The notes: generated by a model not told the origin, from the letters alone. 7,615 nucleotides of DNA from Planctomycetaceae bacterium (GCA_005239585.1 SBBU01000342.1:1-7615); one strand, 5' to 3'; counted from the stretch's first letter, positions 1-5,955 are shown. Program-made: numbers and translations.

Positions 1-206
1 AGCGTTCTAAGATAGTTGTCACCGGCGATATCACGCAGATAGATCTGCCTCTTAACAAACCTTCGGGACTGGTAGAGATTAAGGACATGCTGCAGGGCAT
101 ACCCGGGATAAGTTTAGTCTACTTGACAAAGGTAGATGTGGTGCGCCACCCATTAGTGCAAAAAGTAATAGAGGCCTATGAAAAGAGAAAACCCCGGAGA
201 GGTTGA
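1..206 (+). CDS. phoH: PhoH family protein, C-terminal fragment
   Basis: The frame starting at position 3 is open from the window edge to a TGA at 204-206 and encodes the last 67 residues of a PhoH-type ATPase. Recognisable pieces are the [12 protein letters not shown] segment, which in PhoH proteins lies in the helicase-like core after Walker B, then KPSGL, and a terminal block with [15 protein letters not shown], the usual PhoH C-terminus just before a short basic tail (KRKPRRG). PhoH proteins are cytoplasmic P-loop ATPases linked to RNA metabolism and often lie beside ybeY. The Walker A motif and start lie outside the window. The stop is clean and the C-terminus looks full length, so only the left part is missing. 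Family assignment is confident; the precise role is not known from sequence. Confidence 0.9.
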   Translation, partial: RSKIVVTGDITQIDLPLNKPSGLVEIKDMLQGIPGISLVYLTKVDVVRHPLVQKVIEAYEKRKPRRG

Positions 207-237
207 TTCTCAGATAAATCTTACAATAATTAGGCGC

Positions 238-396
238 ATGAAAAAGTTCATATTGCTCCTTTCTTTGTCTGCTTTTGTCTTGTTTATAACGTGGTCAGCC
301 AAGTCTCCCTCTGATGGCTTTAATCTTGTTATAGAAGCGATTCTAAAAAAAAAGTTGCTGTACCGAAATAATCATTTGAAATACAAAGTGGTATAA
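238..396 (+). CDS. Possible small membrane or secreted protein, 52 aa
   Basis: An ATG at 238 opens a 52-codon frame starting MKKFILLLSLSAFVLFITWS, a basic N-terminus followed by a hydrophobic stretch long enough for one membrane helix or a signal peptide. A short polar and basic tail ends in TAA. The frame also continues upstream to an ATG at 178, inside phoH, but that longer version would add a polar N-terminus before the hydrophobic segment and is less likely. The ribosome site is weak (TAGG about 5 nt upstream). A run of nine A within 345-353 encodes consecutive lysines. I do not recognise a family. One alternative is the decayed N-terminus of a larger membrane protein: phoH is often followed by a 7TM-HD hydrolase gene whose product also begins with a membrane helix. 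Treat this as uncertain. Confidence 0.35.
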   Translation: MKKFILLLSLSAFVLFITWSAKSPSDGFNLVIEAILKKKLLYRNNHLKYKVV

Positions 397-410
397 GTTA
401 AACTTCCTGC

Positions 411-426
411 TACTAGAGGTCTAGTA
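411..426. repeat. 7-bp inverted repeat with 2-nt spacer before the repeat-protein gene
   Basis: TACTAGA-GG-TCTAGTA is a perfect dyad ending 5 nt before the Shine-Dalgarno of the gene starting at 442. It could be an operator for a dimeric regulator. As RNA it forms ACTAG-AGGT-CTAGT followed by a T run (427-431), so it could also act as a weak terminator of the upstream transcript or mask the ribosome site. I saw no convincing -35/-10 pair nearby. Confidence 0.4.
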
Positions 427-441
427 TTTTTGGAGAATTTT

Positions 442-1476
442 ATGAATAAAAAGATATTTAGTGCTATCTTGTTGGTCGTTGCTGTAGTTGCATTGTCAGC
501 GCCACAAGAAGATCGTGTAATACCTCCCAGTAAAATTTCAAAGGACATAATAGAGAAGGGAAATGTAAACGGAAAATACACTGATCTGTTTTATGTCCTC
601 AAGGTCCCAGAAGACAAAGGTTCATATGGCGCTTTCTCAGATTATGGGTGGTGGAAAGGCGGCAGTTGGGCCGGGGTGAAGGATACACCTGCAGGTTATT
701 GGGTCTATGTTGAACCTTATTGGCTTGTATTCAAAAATTCGAGTCAGACTGGGGAGACAGAAAGGATCATTCCAGTCAAGAACATTTCCAAGGAAATTGT
801 TGAAAAGGCAAGTGTGAACGAAAAATATACTGACTTGGTCTATGTGCTCAAAGTCCCGGAGGATAAACCAAAATATGGTGATTTTAGCGATTATGGGTGG
901 TGGGGAGGCGGCAGCTGGGCAGGTGTAAGTGATAATCCAGCAGGGTACTGGGTCTATGTTGCGCCTCTCTGGTTGGTTTTCAAAGGCAAAAACACACAAA
1001 GCGATGTAGCTAGAATTGTATTGGACAAATTCAAGGGTGAAAAACTAGGCATTAGAATTATACATGAAGAAGTAAGCGGTAATTCGGCAGTCTGTGTATA
1101 CCGTGTCGAAGATAATAACGGCGCTGTAAAATATTGTATGGACAAGCTTTCAAAATCGAGTGGTTCTTGGAAGATTGTAACTGAATCTACATGCAGCATT
1201 ACACTTGCCGACAAGGGTACAGCAGATACAGGAACTTCAGTTAGAGTGATATCTGTCAAGGATATTGCAAAAGATATCGTTGACAAGGGGACTGCGAATG
1301 GGAAATACTCTGATTTGTTCTATGTGCTCAAAGTCCCAGAGGATAAAAGCGGCTATGGCGAATTCAACGATTACGGATGGTGGGGTGGAGGAAGCTGGGC
1401 TGGCGTAAAAGATAATCCGGCAGGATACTGGGTTTATGTCTATCCGTACTGGCTTGTCTTCAAGAACAAAAAGTAG
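442..1476 (+). CDS. Secreted protein with three aromatic-rich 74-residue repeats
   Basis: This 344-residue protein begins with a Sec signal peptide (MNKKIFSAILLVVAVVALSA, likely cleaved after ALSA at residue 20), so the mature chain is exported. It contains three repeats at residues 25-98, 108-181 and 268-341. Each has an IxKDIxxK helix-like start, YVLKVPEDK, DYGWW.GGSWAG and a PAGYWVYV.P.WLVFK ending. Repeats are about three-quarters identical to one another by hand alignment. A different domain of about 85 residues (182-267) sits between repeats 2 and 3, has cysteines at 218, 232 and 251, and vaguely resembles small alpha+beta NTF2-like domains (WKIV near its end). ATG at 442 is chosen because GGAGA at 432-436 is spaced 5 nt from it; the in-frame TTG at 430 overlaps that site. 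Function is unknown. The aromatic, glycine-rich repeats suggest a surface-binding or structural role, which is inference. Confidence 0.88.
   Translation: MNKKIFSAILLVVAVVALSAPQEDRVIPPSKISKDIIEKGNVNGKYTDLFYVLKVPEDKGSYGAFSDYGWWKGGSWAGVKDTPAGYWVYVEPYWLVFKNSSQTGETERIIPVKNISKEIVEKASVNEKYTDLVYVLKVPEDKPKYGDFSDYGWWGGGSWAGVSDNPAGYWVYVAPLWLVFKGKNTQSDVARIVLDKFKGEKLGIRIIHEEVSGNSAVCVYRVEDNNGAVKYCMDKLSKSSGSWKIVTESTCSITLADKGTADTGTSVRVISVKDIAKDIVDKGTANGKYSDLFYVLKVPEDKSGYGEFNDYGWWGGGSWAGVKDNPAGYWVYVYPYWLVFKNKK
514..1464 (+). repeat. Three in-gene tandem repeat units (222 bp each)
   Basis: Units lie at 514-735, 763-984 and 1243-1464. Units 2 and 3 share near-identical DNA in places (841-867 against 1321-1347 differ at one base), although they are separated by a 258-bp insertion. 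Unit 1 has drifted more at the DNA level but not in protein. This fits internal duplication with purifying selection on the repeat, or gene conversion between units 2 and 3. Confidence 0.9.
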
Positions 1477-1478
1477 GG

Positions 1479-1506
1479 CCTCCACAGCAGGTGGTGGGGT
1501 TTTTTT
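1479..1506 (+). terminator. Rho-independent terminator of the repeat-protein gene
   Basis: Two bases after the TAG stop, CC-T-CCAC, loop AGCAG, then GTGG-T-GG form a stem with one internal T-T mismatch. Two further G and seven T (1500-1506) follow. The position directly after the stop codon supports its use. Confidence 0.75.
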
Positions 1507-1605
1507 CCTCGAGGCGCCTGCTTGCACTACCGTTTCAGCGGGCAGGTGGCAAAAGCAGGGTAAATCTCTGAAAACGGCTTGTTTCAAAACGAATCTAAAG
1601 CAGGC
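1507..1605. other. Nested inverted repeats downstream of prfB
   Basis: The 100 bases between the terminator and the end of prfB hold nested complementary blocks. GCCTGC (1516-1521) can pair with GCAGGC (1600-1605), and CCGTTTCAG (1530-1538) with CTGAAAACGG (1568-1577, one bulged base). Palindromes CCTCGAGG (1507-1514) and AGGCGCCT (1512-1519) lie at the left edge. The region could fold as the 3' end of the prfB transcript on the minus strand, and the poly-A at 1500-1506 would not give that strand a normal U-tract. No ORF or known RNA family was recognised. Confidence 0.4.
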
Positions 1606-1608
1606 AAG

Positions 1609-2710
1609 TTAGAGTGTTCGTTTAGGCCAGCGCAGGTATTTTCGGATAAACTCGTCTATATCGCCATCTAGAACTGCCTGCACATTTCCAGTCTCGTGGC
1701 CTAGGCGATGATCTTTCACAAGATTGTAAGGGTCAAGGACATAAGAGCGTATCTGACTCCCAAAGCTAATCTCTCCTTTTTCTCCAAAGATTGCTTTTAG
1801 CTCTTTTTTCTTTTCAGCCTCATAGTATCTGCTCAATTTTGATGTTAGAATTTTGATTGCTGTTCGGCGGTTAATGTGCTGGGATCTTTCACTTTGACAG
1901 GCAACTATAATGCCTGTAGGAACGTGTGTTATTCTAATAGCAGACTCTGTTTTATTAACGTGCTGACCTCCGGGTCCTCCAGCTTTAAATGTGTCGATGG
2001 ATAGATCCGATTCTTTAAGCTCTACTTCAACATCTTCCGCCTCTGGTACGACGTCTACTGAAGCAAACGAAGTATGGCGCTTACGGTTAACATTGAATGG
2101 TGAAATCCTTACTAACCTATGGATGCCTATTTCTGATTTTAGGTATCCGAATGTATTATTACCCTCGATATAGAGGGTTGCGTTCTTGATCCCGGCCTCT
2201 TCATCAGCGACATGATCAACAATAGAAAATTTGTATTTATTTCTCTCAAGCCATTTGCTGTACATTCGAAGGAGCATGGAAGCCCAATCGCAGGCATCTG
2301 TCCCGCCAGCCCCTGCATGCACTGTTAAGAAGACATTTTGGTTATCGTGTTGTGATGTAAATAGAGTCTCAAGATCGAGGGTGTTTAAATCTGAGGAAAG
2401 GGCATTTAAACTGGAGTTTATTTCCAGTATTAGCTGGTCATCCTTGCCTTCTTTGCATACATCAAGGAGTGAACGGGCTTCTTCCAGCCTTATATGGATT
2501 TTGGAGTATCTCTCTATTAGATTTTTAAGAGAGGCAAACTCTTGCATCAAATTCTTGGCAGAAGATTTGTCCTGCCAGATTTGCGAATTTGATATGGAAA
2601 CCTCTAACTCTCCTAGTCGTTTTTCCTTGGTAGGCAGGTCAAAGAGACTCCTTTATTGCATAAAGTTTTCCCTGAAGTTCTTGAATCTGCTGTAGAGTCT
2701 CTCTTTTCAT
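1609..2710 (-). CDS. prfB: Peptide chain release factor 2 (RF2), with +1 programmed frameshift
   Basis: RF2 ends translation at UGA and UAA. The 366-residue product forms by joining 2710-2642 to 2640-1609, skipping one base at 2641. The leader reads M1-L23 (start ATG at 2710, GGAGG at 2720-2716) to an in-frame TGA at 2641-2639. After the shift it continues D24-L25-P26 and so on, including the helical N-terminal domain. The SPF tripeptide that reads the stop codon is at residues 203-205 (ISPFN) and the catalytic GGQ at 247-249 (GGPGGQHVNKTES). Both positions and the total length match the E. coli protein (365 aa) closely. If the frameshift is missed, the frame appears to start near 2550 and lacks the first 53 residues. 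The gene stands alone on this strand with its own promoter and is expected to be autoregulated by RF2 supply. Confidence 0.97.
2638..2652 (-). promoter_or_regulatory. prfB: RF2 programmed +1 frameshift site
   Basis: On the coding strand AGGAG (2652-2648) is followed by a 3-nt spacer TCT, then CTT-TGA-C (2644-2638). This is the classic RF2 recoding signal: an internal Shine-Dalgarno, a slippery CUU and a weak UGA-C stop. When RF2 is scarce the ribosome pauses at UGA and slips to GAC, making full-length RF2. Spacing and bases match the E. coli arrangement, where the internal SD is also 3 nt before CUU. Confidence 0.96.
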
Positions 2711-2735
2711 GGCTGCCTCCAAAAAGCTTTCCTAC

Positions 2736-2764
2736 ATTGTAAATTAAAGAGCCTGCCGTTGCAA
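2736..2764 (-). promoter_or_regulatory. sigma70-type promoter of prfB
   Basis: On the minus strand TTGCAA (2764-2759) and TACAAT (2741-2736) are separated by exactly 17 bp. Transcription would start near 2729, giving a leader of about 20 nt that contains the GGAGG ribosome site at 2720-2716. Confidence 0.65.
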
Positions 2765-2795
2765 ATTAGTGTTTTGCATGATAATTCTAATATCG

Positions 2796-2824
2796 TTGAA
2801 ATTTGTCACAAGATATACTACACT
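2796..2824 (+). promoter_or_regulatory. Candidate promoter of the tRNA-binding protein gene
   Basis: TTGAAA (2796-2801), 17 bp, TACACT (2819-2824). The -10 matches consensus at four of six positions. An overlapping TATACT at 2814-2819 is a better -10 but has no -35 at proper distance. The ribosome site AGGAG (2854-2858) lies 6 nt before ATG. Confidence 0.4.
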
Positions 2825-2864
2825 GCAATTTCACTGGCTTTTAATTGAATATAAGGAGTAAAAG

Positions 2865-3185
2865 ATGATTACTATAGATGAATTTAAAAAAATGGATATA
2901 CGTGTAGGTAAGATAGTGGAGGCATCGACACATCCCAATGCAGATAGATTAATAGTGCTAAAGGTCGATATAGGCGGAGAGACTAGGCAAATCGTAGCTG
3001 GAATAAAACAGTATTATGACCCCACAACGATTGTGGGGAAGAATATAGTGGTGCTTTGTAATCTCCAGTCTGTAACCCTTCGTGGTATTGAGAGTCAGGG
3101 AATGGCCTTGGCCGCGACAGGGCCTACTAGTCTATCCCTCTTGACGATTGATGGTGACCTTCCTCCTGGATCTAAAATAAGCTGA
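2865..3185 (+). CDS. metG: MetRS-type tRNA-binding protein (Trbp111-like, MetRS beta)
   Basis: A 106-residue single OB-fold protein that binds tRNA non-specifically. It corresponds to the C-terminal domain of many methionyl-tRNA synthetases, where it raises tRNA affinity; stand-alone copies are often annotated as MetRS subunit beta. Diagnostic segments are DIRVGKIVEASTHPNADRL (residues 10-28), RQIVAGI, GKNIVVLCNL, LRGIESQGMALAA and the terminal LLTIDGDLPPGSKI. The LRGIESQGM block points to the MetRS/Trbp111 group rather than the CsaA chaperone. Start is fixed by AGGAG at 2854-2858, 6 nt before ATG. The catalytic MetRS is not in the window. Its last 18 codons overlap the end of hemD on the other strand; the metG end is the conserved part of that overlap. 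Confidence 0.9.
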   Translation: MITIDEFKKMDIRVGKIVEASTHPNADRLIVLKVDIGGETRQIVAGIKQYYDPTTIVGKNIVVLCNLQSVTLRGIESQGMALAATGPTSLSLLTIDGDLPPGSKIS

Positions 3186-3887
3186 AACTGCCCTAAGAAC
3201 TCCTTCATACGTGTGTTCTTCTGCGATTATATGTGGTCTGAGCCCGAATCCAGTTATGGCGTTGGTTGTTTCTGGTCCTATACTAACTAGGATTTTATCT
3301 CTTAGATTTATGTATTTATTTGCAACTTTAACTTGCATTGCGCTTGTGAAGATAACAATGTCGGCATCATTGAATTTTCGATTGATTGACATTGGAACAA
3401 CCTTATAAACATTAATTTCTTTTAGATAGACCCCTTTTTTACTGGCTATATGCCTGATGTTTTTATTCCTTATATTGCCCCCCGGATAGAGAATTCTAGT
3501 CCCTTTTCTGAGAATGCCATAAAGGCTTGCTGCTAATTTTTTAGAACTATATTCCTCAGGTACCAAGTCAGGTACTATATTGTATCTTTTCAATTCTTCA
3601 GCAGTTTTTTTGCCTATTGCGCATGTCCTAGCCCCCCATTTGTTTATTTTGACACCTTCTTTCTTGCACCTGTCCATGAATATCTTAACGCCGTTTTTGC
3701 TCGAGAATACTAGATAGTCCCAACGGAGATTTTCGTTGAAATCAAAATTGATTTCCTTAATTGATATAGCAGGGGCCCATATAACAACAGCCCCTAGGTT
3801 TACAAGCCCGCGTTTTAGAGCATTATCAAAAGATGGCGCTGTGATTAGAACTCTTTTCCCGTTCAACTTTTTCATTACGTTTGCCAT
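3132..3887 (-). CDS. hemD: Uroporphyrinogen-III synthase
   Basis: HemD cyclises hydroxymethylbilane to uroporphyrinogen III with inversion of ring D, the branch point to haem, sirohaem and cobalamin, in the cytoplasm. The 251-residue length is typical. Characteristic pieces in order: GKRVLITAP near residue 10, WDYLVFSSKNGVKIF in domain 1, ARTCAIGKKTAEELKRY, the VPEEYSS linker region, RILYPGG, INVYKV, DIVIFTSAMQV, then SIGPETTNAITGFGLRP and the late THTYEGVLRAV. HemD sequences diverge strongly, but this order is distinctive. No hemC or cobA is adjacent. The start may be the ATG at 3887 or at 3875 (MKKLNGKR); neither has a Shine-Dalgarno. The first is favoured because a -10 box ends 7 nt before it. 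The last dozen residues overlap the metG-like gene and lie beyond the conserved fold. Confidence 0.88.
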   Translation of the reverse strand: MANVMKKLNGKRVLITAPSFDNALKRGLVNLGAVVIWAPAISIKEINFDFNENLRWDYLVFSSKNGVKIFMDRCKKEGVKINKWGARTCAIGKKTAEELKRYNIVPDLVPEEYSSKKLAASLYGILRKGTRILYPGGNIRNKNIRHIASKKGVYLKEINVYKVVPMSINRKFNDADIVIFTSAMQVKVANKYINLRDKILVSIGPETTNAITGFGLRPHIIAEEHTYEGVLRAVSAYFRSRRKVTINRQEG

Positions 3888-3914
3888 TGAAAAGATTCTA
3901 CACTTTCCTATAAT
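3887..3914 (+). promoter_or_regulatory. sigma70-type promoter of the HEAT-REC-PilZ operon, leaderless
   Basis: TTGAAA (3887-3892), 16 bp, perfect TATAAT (3909-3914). The GTG start of the HEAT protein is only 8 nt after the -10 box, so transcription should begin at or within a base or two of the start codon. No Shine-Dalgarno exists in the gap. The -35 box overlaps the hemD start codon on the other strand. Confidence 0.7.
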
Positions 3915-3922
3915 CTGTTCCA
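3895..3922 (-). promoter_or_regulatory. Probable hemD promoter, leaderless transcript
   Basis: On the minus strand TAGAAT (3900-3895) lies 7 nt before the hemD ATG (3887), the spacing expected when transcription begins at the start codon. The -35 would be the poor TGGAAC at 3922-3917 (16-bp spacer). There is no ribosome site in between. Confidence 0.45.
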
Positions 3923-5191
3923 GTGAAGAAAAAATATGTCATTATTGGCATTGTAGCATTAGTTGCGGCAGGAGCAGTAGTCTATATCCTAACCAAGCAA
4001 AAGGAAGGGCAGGGACCACATGTCATAGGCCAAAAGGATAAACCAGAAAAAGACCCGAAAGAATTCATCAGTCTGCTTAGGAAATCAGATGTGGCTATCC
4101 ACACAATTACCGATTGTGCTCGAAATTTAAAGCGAATCGCACAAGAGAATACTGGATTTTTTGATTACCTTTGTCAGTTGATTCAGGATGAAAAAGAACC
4201 TGTAACTGTTAGAGATATACTGGCTTTTGTTCTCGGGACATTTGAAAACAAAAAGGCTGAAGAGATTTTGCTTTCGTTGCTTACCAAGGCAACAGATAAA
4301 AAAGAGATAACCACTTTAATCCTGGCTCTTGGCCAGCAAAAGCAACCTAGTGTTCATGAGGTCTTTTATAGCAAGAGCGATCAGAATGTGGTTAAAACTC
4401 CTCAGGGAGTCTATGTTGTGATCAAATACCCTAAAAATCTGGATGTCCTCAAAGATTTGTTGTTAAATTTTCTAAAGGATGATGACGTTGAGGTCAGAAA
4501 GGCCGCAGCTTCCTCACTCGTATTTGGAATGAAATACGATGATGTGAGAAAATCATTAAAGGAGAGACTTGTTTTAGAAGCTGACAGTGAATTGAAGGCA
4601 ACGATTGGTGGTTCATTAGCTGAATGGGCTATGTTTCATAAAGTAGAATCTGCTGAACGAGGCGAGATTGTGGAGCTTTTGCTGAAGGAAATCTCTGATG
4701 CAAAGAATCAAAATCTCAGGACAAAATCTCAAGACCACCTAAAAAGATGTCCTATGAATGAGAAAGAGATCGATCAGCTTCTTGCTTTCACTAAAAATAC
4801 ATTTATCAATGAGGTAAGATTGTTTGCCATGGATCTTTTGGAAAGCAGAGTAGGAGGGGAAGAACGAGACAAAAAAGTATTTGATGTCCTTGCCTCTCTT
4901 CTTAGTGATAAAGACCTAAGGATAGCAGGTGATTCTGATGATAAGATAAGAGAGCATGCAGCTAAAGTAATTGGACTGACAAAAACAGAAAAGGTGTTCA
5001 CTAAACTTTATGATGTAATAATGTCGGATCCAAGCACTAATGTAAGAATAGCCGCTCTTGAAGGCATGGGAAATCAGGGGCACAATCCTTTGTTAGATAT
5101 GTTGTTGGATACCTTGGAAAGCTCAGAGAATAAAAACACTGAACTTCGCGCCAAGGCGCGCGAAGTTCGCAAGAAACTGCTAAACAGATGA
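3923..5191 (+). CDS. Membrane-anchored HEAT-repeat protein
   Basis: A 422-residue protein with a basic N-terminus and one hydrophobic helix (residues 5-23, YVIIGIVALVAAGAVVYIL), then a charged linker and a helical-repeat body. HEAT-like units with the D-x-VR-x-AA pattern are clear near residues 176-202 (FLKDDDVEVRKAAASSL) and 362-385 (IMSDPSTNVRIAALEGMG). Weaker helical pairs lie at 95-140, 222-275, 296-310 and 318-355. HEAT solenoids are protein-binding scaffolds. With the single N-terminal helix and no cleavage motif the body is probably outside the inner membrane, but topology is not proven. GTG at 3923 gives the only sensible basic-plus-hydrophobic N-terminus. The stop overlaps the next start as ATGA, so the two are co-translated. 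Exact role unknown; a scaffold working with the REC-PilZ partner is inference. Confidence 0.85.
   Translation: MKKKYVIIGIVALVAAGAVVYILTKQKEGQGPHVIGQKDKPEKDPKEFISLLRKSDVAIHTITDCARNLKRIAQENTGFFDYLCQLIQDEKEPVTVRDILAFVLGTFENKKAEEILLSLLTKATDKKEITTLILALGQQKQPSVHEVFYSKSDQNVVKTPQGVYVVIKYPKNLDVLKDLLLNFLKDDDVEVRKAAASSLVFGMKYDDVRKSLKERLVLEADSELKATIGGSLAEWAMFHKVESAERGEIVELLLKEISDAKNQNLRTKSQDHLKRCPMNEKEIDQLLAFTKNTFINEVRLFAMDLLESRVGGEERDKKVFDVLASLLSDKDLRIAGDSDDKIREHAAKVIGLTKTEKVFTKLYDVIMSDPSTNVRIAALEGMGNQGHNPLLDMLLDTLESSENKNTELRAKAREVRKKLLNR
5141..5168 (+). repeat. Perfect 10-bp hairpin at the operon junction
   Basis: GAACTTCGCG (5141-5150), 8-nt loop, CGCGAAGTTC (5159-5168). It lies inside the last codons of the HEAT gene (ELRAKAREV), ending 19 nt before the ATG of the response regulator. 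There is no following T run, so it is unlikely to be a terminator. It could modulate translational coupling or mRNA stability. Confidence 0.6.
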
Positions 5192-5955
5192 GACCTTTAA
5201 TACTTCTTGCTGACGATGATAAAAATATAAGGAATGCCATAAAAATATTTCTTCAGGAGGATAGATATGCGTTTATCGAGGCTGAGAACGGCAGCGATGC
5301 TATAGAGATAGCAAAAAAATACATGCCAAATCTTATCCTTCTTGACATAGTGATGCCAGATAAGGATGGATATGAGGTGTGCAAGGAGTTAAAGTCCAAT
5401 CCTGATACTGAGGACCTTCAAATTATTATGCTTACTGTGAAACAAGACAAAGAGGCAATAGCAAAATCAATCGAAATGGGCGCTGATGATTATATAAGCA
5501 AGCCGTTTACGAGGGAAACACTCAGGGCGAAGATAGAGCATATATTCATAGGCGAGTTAATGGATAGCTTTGTGCCTGAGAGACGCAGAACCATAAGAAA
5601 AATCTACCCATTATCTGTAACCTGGGGGTGGAGAAAAGGGGCAATATTTGAGGTTGAATTCAGGACAAGAATGATTGATATCTCTGCATCTGGATTTTCG
5701 TTTGAACACAAACGCTGTGATTCACCAGCGGCAGGAGAAAGCCATCGTCAATGCCCACTTGCAAAATTTACCGAAGGTGATCCACCACTGGTTCTTACTT
5801 TTATGATTGAATTTCCAAATAGCAAGGTTGTGGAAGTACAAGGAATTGTCCGTCATGTCTATAAGCAAGCAGACTTGGATGAGAAGATTGGCGTCGAATT
5901 TACAGAAACACCTATTGAAGTAAAATCAGTAATCGAAGAGTTTGTCAGCCAGTGA
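5188..5955 (+). CDS. Response regulator with REC receiver and PilZ c-di-GMP-binding domain
   Basis: 255 residues. The receiver domain (1-120) has the acidic pocket D10/D11, phospho-acceptor D53 (LLDIVMPDKDG), T83 and K105 (SKPF), all present, so it should be phosphorylated by a histidine kinase that is not in the window. The PilZ domain (about 130-245) has RxxxR (R133 to R137) and DxSxxG (D164 to G169, DISASG), the two c-di-GMP contact motifs, and ends with IGVEF. The protein thus joins phosphorylation input to c-di-GMP binding, probably in the cytoplasm, with no DNA-binding or enzymatic output domain. An extra loop after DISASG contains HKRC (174-177) and HRQC (186-189), discussed separately. 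It starts in the ATGA overlap with the HEAT gene and has no strong ribosome site of its own, so translation is probably coupled. Confidence 0.93.
   Translation: MRPLILLADDDKNIRNAIKIFLQEDRYAFIEAENGSDAIEIAKKYMPNLILLDIVMPDKDGYEVCKELKSNPDTEDLQIIMLTVKQDKEAIAKSIEMGADDYISKPFTRETLRAKIEHIFIGELMDSFVPERRRTIRKIYPLSVTWGWRKGAIFEVEFRTRMIDISASGFSFEHKRCDSPAAGESHRQCPLAKFTEGDPPLVLTFMIEFPNSKVVEVQGIVRHVYKQADLDEKIGVEFTETPIEVKSVIEEFVSQ

Noticed and set aside
345..353. A9 run as a programmed slippage site in the small ORF
   Set aside because: Neither alternative frame after the run yields a recognisable continuation, and the ORF itself is doubtful.
430..441. TTG start at 430 for the repeat protein
   Set aside because: It overlaps the GGAGA ribosome site that is ideally spaced for the ATG at 442, and it adds acidic residues before a standard signal peptide.
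514..1464. Regular repeats as a CRISPR or other non-coding array
   Set aside because: Repeats are 222 bp, stay in frame throughout one secreted protein, and differ mainly at synonymous positions.
637..1587. Three minus-strand ORFs of 110-120 codons across the repeat-protein gene
   Set aside because: They are antisense shadows. They line up with the three repeat units, have no ribosome sites and show no recognisable protein features, while the plus frame has a signal peptide and conserved repeats.
2231..2695. 154-codon plus-strand ORF opposite prfB
   Set aside because: It lies entirely antisense to RF2 codons, including the recoded N-terminus, and its translation is Ser/Cys-rich with no domain pattern.
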